64,000 nucleotides of DNA from Rhizobiaceae bacterium CPCC 101076 (GCA_003347645.1 QDFX01000003.1:124001-188000); one strand, 5' to 3'; positions 43,083-56,000 are shown, counted from the first letter of the stretch. The notes: a model not told the origin generated them from the sequence alone. Numbers and translations are program-made.

Positions 43083-45278
43083 TCAGGAGATGTTTTCGGC
43101 AATAAACAGGATGTGATGACCATCGAGGTTGATGGCGAGTTCGAAGGTCATGTCGCCGTCAAGATCAGCTTCGATCTTCGTCCTTTCCATCTCGTCGACG
43201 CGCTCGTTCTGATAGCGGACCTGCCGCCGGTTCTGGCCGGACTGGTCGCCATAGACGCTGTCGAATGGACTGGAACCTTCGCCCTGCTCGGACGAGATCC
43301 GGTAGCCCGCGACGCGGATGCGGTCGCCGACGTCGAAGTCGTGAATGCTGTAGGAGCCAGGGCCGCTGTTGTCGCGTTTGGAGAAGTCGAACTCGTCGTC
43401 TCCGCCGCCGCCGCTTAGCGAGGCGGGCTCGTCGGATAGAACGAATGTGTCGTTGCCCTGGCCACCCATGACCTCCTCGATATCCCTGAGGAGGTCCGCG
43501 CCGATTTCGACGCCGACCGCCTGACCGGTGTCTAGGTTGACGAGGATGCCCATCGTCGCCGCCGAATAGTCGACAGTGTCGCTGCCGCTGCCGCCATCGT
43601 AGACGTCCGAGCTGGCGTCGGTTGCGGCCACGATGCAATCGTCGCCATCGCCGCCATAGACGGTATCGCTGCCGAGATCGTCGCAGATCGTGTCGTTCCC
43701 ACCGCCGCCGTCGAGCACATTGTCTTCGGCGTCACCGCGCAGCACGTCGTCGCCATCGCCGGCGATGACCTTCTCGATATTGGCGAGGAGATCGGCACCG
43801 ATTTCGACGCCTGTGGCCAGTCCTGTCTTCAGGTCGAGGATGATGCCGGTGGCCGCCGCCGAATAGTCGACGGTGTCCTGTCCGTCGCCACCGTCGTAGA
43901 CGTCGGCGGCCGCATCCGTTGTGCCGGTGATGACGTCGTCGCCCTCGTCGCCGTAGACCTGGTCCTCGTCGGCGCCGCCGTCGAGCACATCGTTGCCGGT
44001 CATGCCGCGCAGGAGATCGTCGCCCGTACCACCCTGCAGGACGTCGTTGTCGGCGCCGGCATAAAGCTCGTCGTCGTCCGCGCCTCCATCGAGGGTGTCA
44101 TCGCCCGGACCGCCGTCCAGCTTGTCCTTGCCGTCTTCGCCCTTGAGGACGTCGTCGCCTTCCTCGCCGAAGACGCGGTCATCACCGGCTCCCGCCCATA
44201 CGACATCATTGCCGAGGCCCGCGAAGATGAGATCGTTGCCGGCGCCCGCCACGACGATGTCGTCGCCCGATCCGGCGTTGATGTGGTCGTCGCCGCCACC
44301 GGCCCAGATCGTGTCGTTGCCCGCGCGTGCATCGACATTGTCGTTGCCCTCACCGGCGTCGATCTGGTCCTTGTGCAGCGTGCCGACCAGCGCGTCGGCG
44401 GCCACGGTGCCGTTGATCTCATGATAGTCGACGACGCGGAACTGGGCCGTGTGCTGGACCGACAGTTTGCCGTCGCTGATTGTGTAGGTGAGCGTGGCGA
44501 AGCCAGTCATGCCTTCGGCCGGCGTGTAGATCCAGCCGCCGTTGACCGCCGTCAGGGTTCCGTTCGAAACCGAGACATTGCTGATCGAGAGGCGGTCCCC
44601 ATCGGGATCGCCCGCGTTCTGCAACAGCGCCGCGAAAGCGATGACCGCGGCGTGGCCGCTGACGAAATCGCCGAGATAGGCCGTGCCTTTCGAGCGCGGC
44701 GCGCGATTGACCGGATCGTCGTCATCATCGTCGCCGTTTCCCGGGCCGTCGTCGCCTGGATTCGATGATCCGTTGCCGCCGCCACCTCCGCCGGAGTGAT
44801 TGCCGCCGCCATTGCCGCGGGCGAGGCCCATATTGTCGTTTCCGGCACGGGGCCGAACTTCATAGGAGTCCGGCCGAAGGCGGACCGCTACGTCAGGAAC
44901 CTGGTAGGAGATGGGCGGGGAATCGAACATCACGAAGGATGGATCCTCCGACTGGATCGTCGGGCTGCCGGAACTGTTCGGCCCCGGTTCTTCCTCGGGG
45001 ATTTCCTCCTCCGGAACCGGCCCATCCCCTTCGACAGACGCGGTCTCCACCACCGGCGCGCCGTCTTCGTCCGGCTGCGGTGCCGGCTTGTCCTCGTGGG
45101 GCGGGGCCGGCTCGGCCATGCTCGGGAAGAAGGTCTTCAGATAGAGCAGGAAGGCGGAGATGAGCACGCCGATATAGATCGGCGTCTTCGTGAAGATCGC
45201 GCCTTTGAGGAGGTAGCGATCGCGGGATTCCGTGGGATTGGCGGCGTCGGTCTTGGTCGCCTTGACGCTGATGGTCAT
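43083..45278 (-). CDS. membrane-anchored cadherin-like/RTX calcium-binding protein
   Basis: 731 residues. A basic cytoplasmic N-terminus of about 30 residues precedes one predicted membrane helix (TPIYIGVLISAFLLYL), then a Pro/Glu-rich stretch, a Gly/Asp-rich linker, a cadherin-like domain (about 190-285, GDPDGDRLSISNVSVSNGTL) and about 25 GGxGxDxxx-type RTX nonapeptides (300-640). The membrane helix is unusual for an RTX protein and could hold it at the inner membrane or act as an uncleaved signal. It sits between the exporter ATPase and HlyD, and may be a secreted partner or an accessory to export. Confidence 0.8.
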   Translation of the reverse strand: MTISVKATKTDAANPTESRDRYLLKGAIFTKTPIYIGVLISAFLLYLKTFFPSMAEPAPPHEDKPAPQPDEDGAPVVETASVEGDGPVPEEEIPEEEPGPNSSGSPTIQSEDPSFVMFDSPPISYQVPDVAVRLRPDSYEVRPRAGNDNMGLARGNGGGNHSGGGGGGNGSSNPGDDGPGNGDDDDDDPVNRAPRSKGTAYLGDFVSGHAAVIAFAALLQNAGDPDGDRLSISNVSVSNGTLTAVNGGWIYTPAEGMTGFATLTYTISDGKLSVQHTAQFRVVDYHEINGTVAADALVGTLHKDQIDAGEGNDNVDARAGNDTIWAGGGDDHINAGSGDDIVVAGAGNDLIFAGLGNDVVWAGAGDDRVFGEEGDDVLKGEDGKDKLDGGPGDDTLDGGADDDELYAGADNDVLQGGTGDDLLRGMTGNDVLDGGADEDQVYGDEGDDVITGTTDAAADVYDGGDGQDTVDYSAAATGIILDLKTGLATGVEIGADLLANIEKVIAGDGDDVLRGDAEDNVLDGGGGNDTICDDLGSDTVYGGDGDDCIVAATDASSDVYDGGSGSDTVDYSAATMGILVNLDTGQAVGVEIGADLLRDIEEVMGGQGNDTFVLSDEPASLSGGGGDDEFDFSKRDNSGPGSYSIHDFDVGDRIRVAGYRISSEQGEGSSPFDSVYGDQSGQNRRQVRYQNERVDEMERTKIEADLDGDMTFELAINLDGHHILFIAENIS
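43400..44400 (-). repeat. RTX nonapeptide repeat array in the membrane-anchored protein
   Basis: Successive GGxGxD-type calcium-binding repeats, read on the minus strand, form about 1 kb of the gene. They appear as runs such as GAGNDLIFAGLGNDVVWAG and are interrupted by two near-identical blocks ending TVDYSAAATG and TVDYSAATMG. Confidence 0.85.
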
Positions 45279-47014
45279 GCCGGCACCCTCATTTCTGTCG
45301 TTCTGCGGTTCGCTTTCGACGGAGCCTGGGCAGGCGACGAGATGATCTCGTCCTTCGGTCCGAAGCCGGCGAGGCGGCCGTTCTGGACGACCGCGACGAG
45401 ATCGACTGCGGCGAGCGCGCTCGGCCTGTGCGCGACCACGATGACGATGCCGCCGCGAGCGCGGACTCCTGCGATGGCTTTCGTCAGGGCGGTCTCGCCG
45501 TCGCTGTCGAGATTGGAGTTCGGCTCGTCGAGAATGACAAGGAAGGGGTCGCCGTACAGTGCGCGGGCAAGGCCGATGCGCTGTCGCTGTCCCGCCGAGA
45601 GAACCGCGCCCTGCGGTCCGATCCTGGTCTTGTAGCCCTCGGGCAGACGGACGATCATCTCGTGCACGCCGGCTGCGTTAGCCGCAGCGATGATCGTTCG
45701 CGGATCGGGGTTTTCGGCGAAGCGCGAAATGTTCTCACCGATCGTCGCATCGAGCAGCGCGACCTCTTGCGGGAGGTAGCCGATGCAGCGGCCGAGGTCC
45801 TCGTCGCTCCATTGAGTGAGTTCCGCATCGTCGAGACGGACGCTTCCGCGCAGTACGGGCCAGACACCGGTGAGCGCGCGCACCAGCGTGGTCTTTCCGC
45901 CGGCGCTCGGTCCGATTACACCGAGAGCGTCACCGGCCTTCAGCTCGAAGCCCGCTTCGCTGAGCAGAACACGGCCGGAGGCGGGAGCTGCGACGGTGAT
46001 CTTCTCGACCTTGAGCGTCGAGGTGGGAGCGGGGAGAGCCATCGGCTCTTCGGCCTTGGCGAGCGCGACTACGGTCTCTCGGAGGCGAGAGAACGCCTGG
46101 CGGGCGGCAACGACGCCCTTCCAGTTGCCGATCGCGAGATCGATCGGCGCGAGCGCGCGGGACGAGGCGACCGAGGAGGCGATGATAGCGCCCGCGGACA
46201 ACTCACCCTGGATGGTCAGATAGGCGCCCAGACCGAGCAGGGCGGACTGGAGCAGCATGCGTAGGACCCGCGAGATCGCACCGAACGTGCCGGTGATGTC
46301 GTTGGTGCGGGTCTGGAGCTGCAGGTGCTCGTCGTTCGCCGCGTTGAAACGCTCGACGGCGCGGCCGGCAAAGCCCATCGCCTTCAGGATATCCGCATTG
46401 CGCGCGTTGGAATCCGCGATCGCATTGCGCGTGATGACGGCCTGCTGCGTCTGGGTGCTGAGCCGCCGCGTCATCAGTTCGGTGGCGAGCGTCAGGATTC
46501 CGAGGACGACGGCGCCGCCGAGCGTCAGTCCGCCGAGATAGGGATGCAGCAGATAGACGAAGATCAGATAGATCGGCATCCAGGGCAGATCGAACAGGGC
46601 GATCGGGCCCTGGCTGCCGAGGAAGCCCCGCACGGTATCGACGTCGCGACCACGTTCGAGCGATTCCGCGGTCGAGAACCCGAAGCGGGGCATGTCGATC
46701 GCAACGCTGTGGGCCAAAGGCGCGACCTTCTTGTCGAGCCGCGCACCGACGCGGACCAGGACCTGCGATCGGATGACGTCGAACATGCCCTGGAAAAGAT
46801 AAAGCCCGATCGCCAGCACCGAGAGGGCGATCAGAGTGGGGATGCTGCCGCCGGTGAGCGCGCGATCGTAGATCTGCAGCATGTAGAACGAGCCCGTCAG
46901 CGCCAGGATGTTGATCACCCCGGACATCAGGAACAGGAAGAGCATGATGCCGCGGAATCCGCTGATCAGCTTGGCTGCATCCTGCCTCCGCAAAGGCCGT
47001 TTGTTGGTACCCAT
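45275..47014 (-). CDS. type I secretion ABC exporter (permease-ATPase)
   Basis: 579-residue PrtD/HlyB-type exporter without an N-terminal peptidase domain. The membrane domain (about 20-310) shows six hydrophobic segments (LFLFLMSGVINILALTGSFY onward). The ATPase domain has Walker A GPSAGGKTTLVRAL, signature LSAGQRQRIGLARAL and Walker B LVILDEPNSNLD. The start is the ATG at 47014; a GTG three codons earlier is possible. The stop is coupled to the RTX gene. Expected cargo is the adjacent peroxidase with its C-terminal RTX tail. Confidence 0.92.
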   Translation of the reverse strand: MGTNKRPLRRQDAAKLISGFRGIMLFLFLMSGVINILALTGSFYMLQIYDRALTGGSIPTLIALSVLAIGLYLFQGMFDVIRSQVLVRVGARLDKKVAPLAHSVAIDMPRFGFSTAESLERGRDVDTVRGFLGSQGPIALFDLPWMPIYLIFVYLLHPYLGGLTLGGAVVLGILTLATELMTRRLSTQTQQAVITRNAIADSNARNADILKAMGFAGRAVERFNAANDEHLQLQTRTNDITGTFGAISRVLRMLLQSALLGLGAYLTIQGELSAGAIIASSVASSRALAPIDLAIGNWKGVVAARQAFSRLRETVVALAKAEEPMALPAPTSTLKVEKITVAAPASGRVLLSEAGFELKAGDALGVIGPSAGGKTTLVRALTGVWPVLRGSVRLDDAELTQWSDEDLGRCIGYLPQEVALLDATIGENISRFAENPDPRTIIAAANAAGVHEMIVRLPEGYKTRIGPQGAVLSAGQRQRIGLARALYGDPFLVILDEPNSNLDSDGETALTKAIAGVRARGGIVIVVAHRPSALAAVDLVAVVQNGRLAGFGPKDEIISSPAQAPSKANRRTTEMRVPA

Positions 47015-47078
47015 GACGGTCACGCTTTCTGGCTAATGACGGGCCGGAGGAACCGGCCCGTCGTCTTGGCGTCAGAAG

Positions 47079-50000
47079 TCAGAGCTTGAGGTCGTCCGGA
47101 ACGAACTCATGCGTGCCCTTGAGACTCAGCTTGAAGTCGGCCGTGTTGTCGCCGCCGGTATTGCCCTGGATTACGGTGTAGTCGCCGTCAGCCCTGGTCT
47201 CGTAGGAGACCATCAGTTGCGCGGCCGCCGTGAAGGTCGGGCCTGCCACCAGCGAGAACGCCTGGTTGCCCGTGACTCCGCTGTTGGCGTCGATGCCGGT
47301 GAGGTCGACCTGGTCGCCAACCTGGAAGTTGACGATCGTGTCGCCATTCGCGGCCGCGGCGCTCAGGAACCGGAAGGTGTCGTTGCCGGCACCGCCATCC
47401 ATGACGTTCACGGCTTCGCTTGCCGTGATCGAGTCGGCTCCGGAGCCGCCGATCACGTTCTCGACGCCCCATAGCGCGTCGGTCCCACTCTGCGCACTCG
47501 TCGTGCTGCCATGGCCGCCGACACCGGTTCCGAGATCGACCGTGATCGCCGCCGTGATCGCCGACATGTCGAGCGTATCGATGCCAGTTCCGCCATTCGG
47601 CTCGTCGCCAAAATAGCTGTCGTTCCCGTCTCCGACCTCGGCGACGAACAGATCGTTGCCCGCGCCGCCGACGACCGTGTCGCTTCCAGCGCCCGCATTG
47701 ATCAGGTCGTCTCCGGCATCGCCGAACAGGCGATCGTCGCCGGCATCGCCGTAGATCATGTCAGCCGCGCCGCCGCCGAAGACATGATCGTCGCCGGCAT
47801 TCGCCGAGATCACGTCGCGACCTTCACCGCCATTGACGAAGTCGTTGCCTTCGCCGGCGACGATCGCGTCGTCTCCACCATGGCCCATGATGACGTCGTC
47901 GCTGGCGAGACCGATCAGATTGTCCGCCGCGGCGGTGCCGACGAGGACGTCCGCTAGAGCCGTGCCGACGCCGGGTTGGACAGGAGGCGGTGGGACGGTG
48001 GTGTCGTCATCGTCCTCGCCAGTGGTGTCGTCGTCATCGTCGTCGTCACCACTGGTGTCGTCCTCGTCGTCTTCGTCGTCTTCATCCTCGTCATCATCAT
48101 CATCGGACCCGGACGTGTCGTCTTCATCGTCGTCGTCTTCTTCGTCTTCATCGTCGTCCGATCCAGTGGGATCGTCATCATCTTCATCTTCGTCATCGTC
48201 GCCACCGGTTCCGGTGTCGTCGTCATCATCCTCGTCTTCGTCATCGTCATCGTCCGGATCCTGGCCGGTATCATCGTCGTCGTCCTCGTCTTCGAGGTCG
48301 GCTTCGAAGATGTGCTCGGGCAGGTTGGTCAGGCCCGTATTGCGGGCGATGATGTCCGCGAACTCCTGGCCGTCGACGAACTCCTCGTAGAAGTCGAAGT
48401 TGTCGAACCTGTCGAGGTAGTAGAACCGGTCGCCTTCCTGCAGGCGGTCGAACTGCTCGTGCAGCACGACCCAGAAGGTCTGGCCGACCATGCCGCCATT
48501 GATGTGCTGCTCGGCCAGGCCGCCGACCCACAGATCGACACGATCGATGCCCTTGACGATCTTCGAGCCGTTCGGTCCATCCTGAAGTTGGATGTCCGGA
48601 TTGACCTCGACGAAGGCGTCGATCTTTTCCTGCGTATCGAGGACGAGATCCGGATAGGCCTCCATGAACTGCGCGATGACCGTATTGCTCAGCCCGTTCC
48701 GCGCCTGGAAGTCTGCCCAGGACGTGTAGGGGTCCATATTGCCGGCGAAGCCGATCGCTTCCCGGATGTACGGGTCGAGCGAGGCCTTCAGGTCGGCGCG
48801 CACCTGATTGAGGGTACCGAGACCCACATCGCGTCCGCGGGCAACGTTGAAGGAGAACAGGTCGGCGTTGATGCGAACCAGGTCGTTGCGCACCGCGTCG
48901 ACGATGTTGAAGTCGACCTCTTCGGCCGGCTGCTGTGCGATGCCGCCCAGGATCGAGCTGACGCCGAGCTGAGCATAGCCGGGCTGCGGCACGTAGCCAG
49001 GAGGCAGAGGCGCGGTGAACACGCCCGGGTCGTTGCTCGGATTGAGGAACGCGTCGAACAGCGCCACCTGCTTCGGCTGACCGTTCTCGTCGAGAATGGT
49101 CATAGTCTGGCCGATCAGGGAGTGACCGACGCGATAGACCGCCGAGGCGAATTCGTGCGAGATTCGGGCGTCGACCTCTTCGTTATAGCCCTCATGTCCG
49201 TGGGTACCCAAGCCGCGTATGCCGCCGATGAGAGCGTCGGCGAATTCGTCGAAGACGACCCGCTGATACTCCGCCTCGTTCAACATCTTCGCCGCCTGGA
49301 AGACCTCTTCATCCGTGCCGTCGAAGCCAGCTTCGAGCAGCTTCTCGACATGGAAGTTGTGGTTCCGGGCCCAGACCGTGTGCATCGCGGTCAGCGCGAA
49401 GTTCTCGTTGGCACGCCCGTCGCCCGCCACAAAGTGGTCGAGCAGGCTGATGAACGGATTTGTGTCCAGCAGAAGCGGGAAACCGCTGCCCATGAAATTG
49501 GACACAGCCGCGTTCAGAACGTCCGGATCGAACGCTCCCGTAACCTCATCGAGCAGGTTGCCGGTCGCACCACTTGGGATCGGATAGTTCGAGTAATAGT
49601 CGCGGAAACTGATTTGTCCGCCGGGTAGCGACGCGTCGTGGAAGATCGTGTTCGCCTCCCAGTGATGCTGGATCAGCTCACGCAGGGTCGGGAGCAGATT
49701 GAAATCCGGGTTCGAGGGATCGACGCCGCCCTGGAGCAGACGCATGCCGACGCCCTGGTTGCCGTCGCTCTCGCGCAGGAACTGACCGACCAGTTCGTTC
49801 GACCCGTAGGCCTGGTTCTGGTCGACGAACGGCGAGGTCTTGTTCATGTGCTCGGGATTGCCGTCTTCATCGAAGCCAGACACCTCGCCACGCGTCAGAT
49901 CCGCCGGTGTGCTGCCAAACGGCGCGCCTTCGTCGGGACCGCCGATTTCGAGCTTTCCATACGCCGCGTTCTTCGGCAGGAAGTCGAGGCCGTGGTCGAA

Positions 50001-53000
50001 GTACTGGCCGAACGCCATGAAGAAGATGTTCGCGTCGTTGGCCTGCTTGGGAAGCCCATCCTCCTGCTCGCCCAAGATGTTGCTGATGTCGCGCGGATCG
50101 AGCCCGTCGAAGATGGGATTGATATCGCGATTGCCTTCATCGTTGAGATCGCCGTAGCGGGCTTCCGTCAGGCGGATGAAAGGCTGGTCGGCCGAGCCGA
50201 AATCGGGGTTGGCTACATTGTTGCCAGTGCCCTCGAGATCGCGGATGCCTTCATGACCTTCGGTATCGTCGTCATCCTCGAATGCAGGCCGACCCTGAAC
50301 GAGGTTCTTCAGGCCCGCGATATCGCGAGCTGTCAGCTCGAACGCACCATCGATGACGTCGTCGTCATCATCCACGATCACCGGATTGCCGTTACTCGCG
50401 AAGGTGATCGAATGCGTTCCGTTCGACAGGGTCGTTGTGCCGTTCGGATTGACCGTAGTCGTGTAGTTGGCGAGCGATTGTCCGTCCGCGAGTTCGATCA
50501 CGTCCTGCGGCCGCATTGTGCCGACGATCGTGTCGTTGCCACCGTTGGACTTGAAGACGATACGGTGGGCCGATGTCAGGCTGGAGATGTCGACCGTATC
50601 ATTGCCTTCGGAACCATCGATCGTGATGGTGTTGAAGCTCAGGCTCGTCGGCGAGAAATCGCCGATCGGCAGCACCGTGTCGTTGCCGGGCCCGGTGTTG
50701 ATCCGGATCTCCTCGATGTCCGCGAGTTCGGCGATCACCGAAGCGAAGTTGGTGCCGTTTCGCGTGATCACGATTTCCGTGGCTGCGGCGAGGCTGGCAC
50801 CGTCATTTCCGGCAACTGCATCCCAGGCAGCGCGTGTATAGACCCGATAGGTCTCGGCCGCGTTGGTGCCGTTGATGACGAATGTATCGCCCTCAGTGCC
50901 CTCAGTGCCGCCGTTGACGATATCGCGGCCGTCGGTTCCAGCGTTGTAGACGATCATGTCGTCGCCAGCGCCGGCGTTGATCGTGTCGTTGCCGCCGAAG
51001 CCCAGAAGCAGGTCGGCATTGACGCTGCCCGTCAGGGTATTCACGCCGCCCGTGCCCTGGACGAGGGCATAGACGCCGTCGTCAAACTCAAGCTGTTCCA
51101 CGCTGCTGAGCGTGTCCGTGCCGCCCGTGCCGGTGACCTCAAGACTCGTGCCGTCGAGCGTGAAAACATGAGCGGAGGCCGTGCCGGAGAACACCACGCG
51201 ATCGGTGCCGCCATTGCCGGTGAACACGTTGTCGTCGGCATTGCCACGGAACGTGTCGCTACCGGTCCCACCGGTGACGTTGTCGACGCCGGCAATCGAT
51301 GTGAAGCCGGTCGCCGTGCCCGCCGCCAGATCGACCGAAACGGCGCTTGCTGTGTTGTAGGCAAGGGTGTCGCTGCCGGCGCCCAGGCTCGCGGTGACGC
51401 TTTCCACGTCCGCCGCAACCGAGCCGCCGCCCTCGATCTGGGTGATGCGGGTTCCGTCGAAATTCACCGACAGGGTCTCGGCATCGTTTCCGCCTTCGTC
51501 GACAATCGCCAACGTATCGGTGTTCGCGCCGCCGGTGATCGTATCACCGCCGCCGTCGCCCTCGTCGATGTCGTAGACGATGACGTCGTTGCCGTCGCCG
51601 CCGCTGACCGTATCATTTCCATCACCGCCGACGAGAAGGTCGTTGCCGGCGCCGCCATTGAGTATGTCATTGCCTGCTGCGCCGAACAGAAGATCGTTGC
51701 CGGTCCCACCCGTCAGACGATCCGCGCCGGTTTCGCCGGCGAGCAGGTTATTGCCCGACGCAACGGTGACCGTCCGGGCGGTCGGAGTCCCGCTATTGGC
51801 CGGATCGGCCGTGCTGACCGTGTAGTCGGCCGAACCGAGCTGGTAGCCGGCATAAGAACCACCGTCGAAGTTGATCAGCTCGACACCTTCGTTCGTGTTG
51901 TCGAAGTGATCGATCGCGGTCAGGGTCTGGCCGTTGAAGGCGATGTCGAGGTTGCCGTCATTCGTGCCGGCGCCATCGTCGGAGACGGAAAGGGATGCGA
52001 GCGCCGCTCCCGCCGTCAGGATCGTAATGCGATCCTGGCCTCCGAGCTCGTTGATCGTGTCATCGCCACCATTCAGGTCAACGCGATAGGTGTCATTGCC
52101 GGTCCGACCCGCCAGCAGGTTGTCACCGGCATTGCCAGTGAGAACGTCGTCGAAATTGCTGGCAGTGACGTTCTCGATGCTCGTCAGCGTGTCGTTGCCA
52201 TCGGCACCGGTCGCCAGGCCGGTAGCGAGGTTGACAGTCACCGCCCCGGTCGCAGCCACGTACGTCACCGTGTCGGTGTTGGCACCGCCATTCAGAGTGT
52301 CGTTGCCCGCACCACCGTTCAACGTGTCGTTATCATCGCCGCCATTGATGACGTCATCGCCTTGACCACCGTTCAACGTATCGTTGCCGTCGCGTCCGTT
52401 GATCAGGTTCGGGTCGGCAGTGCCGTTGAGGGTGTCATTGACGCCGCCGCCGTTGTTGTCACCGACAACGGCCGTCATCTGGGACGTGACGGTTTCCGCG
52501 TAACCGCTGTCGTCCGTATAGCTCACGGCAACCCGGTAGAACCGGTTATCGTTGTTAGCGACGGCGAACGTTGGGCTGTTCGTTCCGATATTGGTCCAGC
52601 CATCAAGGCCGTTGTTCGAAACCTGCCACTGGTAATCGAAGTCCGCGGCGGGTGGCAGTCCGTTCTGGTCGGCGATGCCGTTGATATTGGCTGTCAGAAC
52701 GTTCTCGGTGCCCGTGATCGTCGGGAAGCCGGTAGGCGCGCGATTGACGAGCAGAACGTCTTCATCGAGGAACCTGGCGATCTCGACGTTGTGCAGTGTA
52801 TCCACGCCGTCCGAGACGAGATTGCGCTCGGTTAGCGGATCGATGACCACACTCACCGTGACATGGGTGACCGTGAAGCTGCCGTCCGTGTTTCGCTCGA
52901 CCGTGTAGTTGGCGCGGACGTCGTTGAAGAACGCGATGTCCTCGTCGGTCGCAGTTGCGCCGGTGTCCACGATCTCGCGGACGATCTGCATCTGGGTCGG

Positions 53001-56000
53001 CACGATCGTGCGATTGACCAGCAGTTCGAACAGCGCGTGACCGCGCCAGGCGGCGGGCACCGATGTGTCGTCGGCGGCGAAAGTATGCCGCATCGTATCG
53101 ACAGTCGCGAGCTCCGCCCCGGTTCCGTCGGCATTTGCCCGGATACTGATACGGACGTTCAGCCAGCGATCGCCATCGAGAATGTCGTCACCGCCGTTGC
53201 CGCGCAGATTGTCGTTGCCCGCGCCGCCGAGGAGAATGTTGCCAGCCTCGAAGAAGCCGGTTTCGGGGTTGACCCTCACGATTGCGCTGAGACCCGTGAT
53301 CCGGTCGATACCCGCCTGGTCGAGCCCGTCGTTGAAGAAGATACCTTCGGTGGTCGCCACCGTATCGCCGGGCGCGATTTCTCCGAAAACACGGTCGTCG
53401 CCCAGCAGGGTGTCGTTGCCGTTCCAGCCGGAAAGCGCCTCGACCTTGTCGAAGCGGTTGCGCAAGACATCTTCCTGCTCGGTGGTGAAGATCGGGATGC
53501 GCATGTCGGCGTAACCGTCGATCTGCGCATCCTTGAAGATCGCCCAGTCGAAGCCGAACATGCCCTCATTGCGCATGACGCTTTCGCCCTGAACCATGAT
53601 GTCGTCGCCGGACTCGGCGTCGAAGTCATGCTCGTCGTCACCGGCGAACATGACGTCATGGCCTTTGATGGCGCTGTTGAAGAACAGTTCCGAATTGTCG
53701 CCTGCCGTGGTGTCGAAGCCGCCCGCGGCCTCCATCCAGTCGTCGCCCTCATTGCCCATCAGCAGGTCGACACCGGCGCCGCCGGCAATGAAATCGTCGC
53801 CTTCGCCACCGAAGACTTCGGTGTCGTCGACACCGACAAAGATCGCGTCCTTGCCGCTGCCACCCATCAGGATGTCGAGGCCATTCGAGTTGGCTATGAC
53901 GTCGTTACCCTCATCACCCTTGATGAAGTCGCCGCTGTCGCCACTGTCGGTGATGATGTCGTCGCCGGAGCCGCCGTTGACGAGATCGACGCCCGCGCCG
54001 GACTCGATGCGGTCATTGCCCGCATCGCCCCAGATGCCATCGTCACCGAAGTCGGTGATGATCGTATCGGCGTTGTTCGTGCCGCCGACCACGACGTGCT
54101 CGCCGCCGGTGAAGCGGATATAGTTGGCGTCCGGACCAAGGGTGCCCGGATTGTCGCGCTGGACCTTGCCGAGACCCATGGCTTCCAGCGCCGGGTCGTT
54201 GCCGAGCGGATCGACGGGGCCGGGACCGTCGAGATCATTGTTCTCGGGATCATAGTCGGCTTGATTGGCGGCGTTCACTTCCAGCACGAAGTCGTAGTTC
54301 GCGAAGGAATCGACGCCGATATGGCGGCTGATAACGTCGTCGGCCGTGCCGCGGATACCGTCCGCGCCCGGCTGCGAGATGTCGGTGTTCGCCATGATCA
54401 TTTTGGCGAAGGAGTTCTGCTCCAGCATGTTCAGGAAGTTCTGACCCTGCGTGCGGGTCAGGTAGTAGAAGCGGTCGCCGTCCTGCAGCGCCTCGAGCTG
54501 TGCCTCGAACACTGCGTTGAACGTCGAGCCGAGGAAGCCGCCAAACGGCATCTTCTTTTCGGCGAGGCCGCCGATCCACAGATCGATCGTGTTGAGGCCG
54601 TTGTTGCCGGCGTTGTAGTCGCCGGTGCTGTTGAGGAAATCCAGCCGGTCGGCCGGGACCACAGTGGCCGTTCCGACGGTCTCGCCGAACACGAGTGCCC
54701 AGGCGGCATCGCGTTTTTCCTCGAGCGTCTTGTCACGCAGCCCGGTCGGGTTGGTCGGCGTGACTGCTGCCGGGTCGGTGACCTGGTCGGTGATCGAGGC
54801 GTGGAGCCCATAGGCGGCGATGAAATTCACCACCGAGATCGGATTCTTCAGATTGGCCGCGAAATCCGTCCAGCTGTCGTAAGGCGTAAGGAAGGTCGAG
54901 CCGGTCGCAGCATAGAGCTGTTCGCGCGCCTGGTTGAGCGTCGGCATGCCCGTGTCGCGACCGCGCGCGATGTTGATCGTCGCGAGGTCCAGCGGCAATC
55001 CGAGCAGGTTGTTGCGCAGCGCTCCGGTGACGAATTCGTCAATCTCGTTGCCGCGTTCGATGGTCATGCCGCGGACGATGGCGCCGGCGGCTTCCTCGGC
55101 CGTCAGTGCACCGTCATTGTTAAACGCGATGGGGTTCAGGAACGAGTCGATCAGCCCCATGTCGTCGGTTGAGGCAACCGTTCCATCCTCGTTCAGCAGC
55201 ACGCGGGGCATGCTGTCGGTCAGCATGGAGTGGCCGAAGCGGTACACGACGTTCGCGAACTCGGAGAAAATCGAGGGATCGATATCCGTGATCGAGTTGA
55301 AGACGAACGGGTCGATCGCCGGCTGCACCTTGCGGGCGAACTCCTCGAAGACGAGATGCTGGTACTGCATCTCGGTCGCGAAACGGCCGGCCTGGAACAA
55401 ACGCTCGCCGTCCCAATTCAATGTTTCGCCGAACGCGAGTTGCTGAACGGCCGTCATGTCGGCGAAGCCGTCCGGCAGCGCGGTGATGTCGGACCCGACA
55501 AGCCATTCATTGATGAAATCTAGATCGCCGCTTTGCAGGATGATCAGCTTCTGCGAGTCGATCTGACGATTGTGCTCGGAATGGAAGACGTGGTGGACGG
55601 CCGTCAGGCCAATATTCTCGTTGCCGCGGCCATCGCCCGTGATGAAGTGGCGCTCAAGCAACTCGTCGTCATAGCGCTCGTTGATGCCGAACTGGTTCGG
55701 AATGAGCGGATTGCCGGCGACGTCGTCATCGTCGGGTAGAATTTCGATCGGTGCGGTAGCCGGGTTCCGGTCGTGATCGACGAGGCCGAGCTTCGGCACT
55801 GCATTGTGCGCGATGTCGTCCAGGAAGGCGTGGCGCGTGCCGAGCGGCGCGATGGTCGTGACGTCTGCCAGCCCGTGACCGGCAGGCAGGTCGGCGGCCG
55901 TAATGTTCAGCAGGTCAAGACCGCCCGCTTTGCCTTCGACTTTCAACACGGCGGTTCCGCCGGAATGCTCGACTTCGACGAGCACCTGTGCGTAGCCATT

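Noticed and set aside
49638-55172. Very long open frames on the plus strand (about 1065 and 769 codons) opposite the giant peroxidase gene
   Set aside because: They are antisense shadows created by GC-rich, repeat-rich coding sequence; their translations are Val/Arg/Asp-rich without domains, while the minus strand shows clear peroxidase and RTX motifs.
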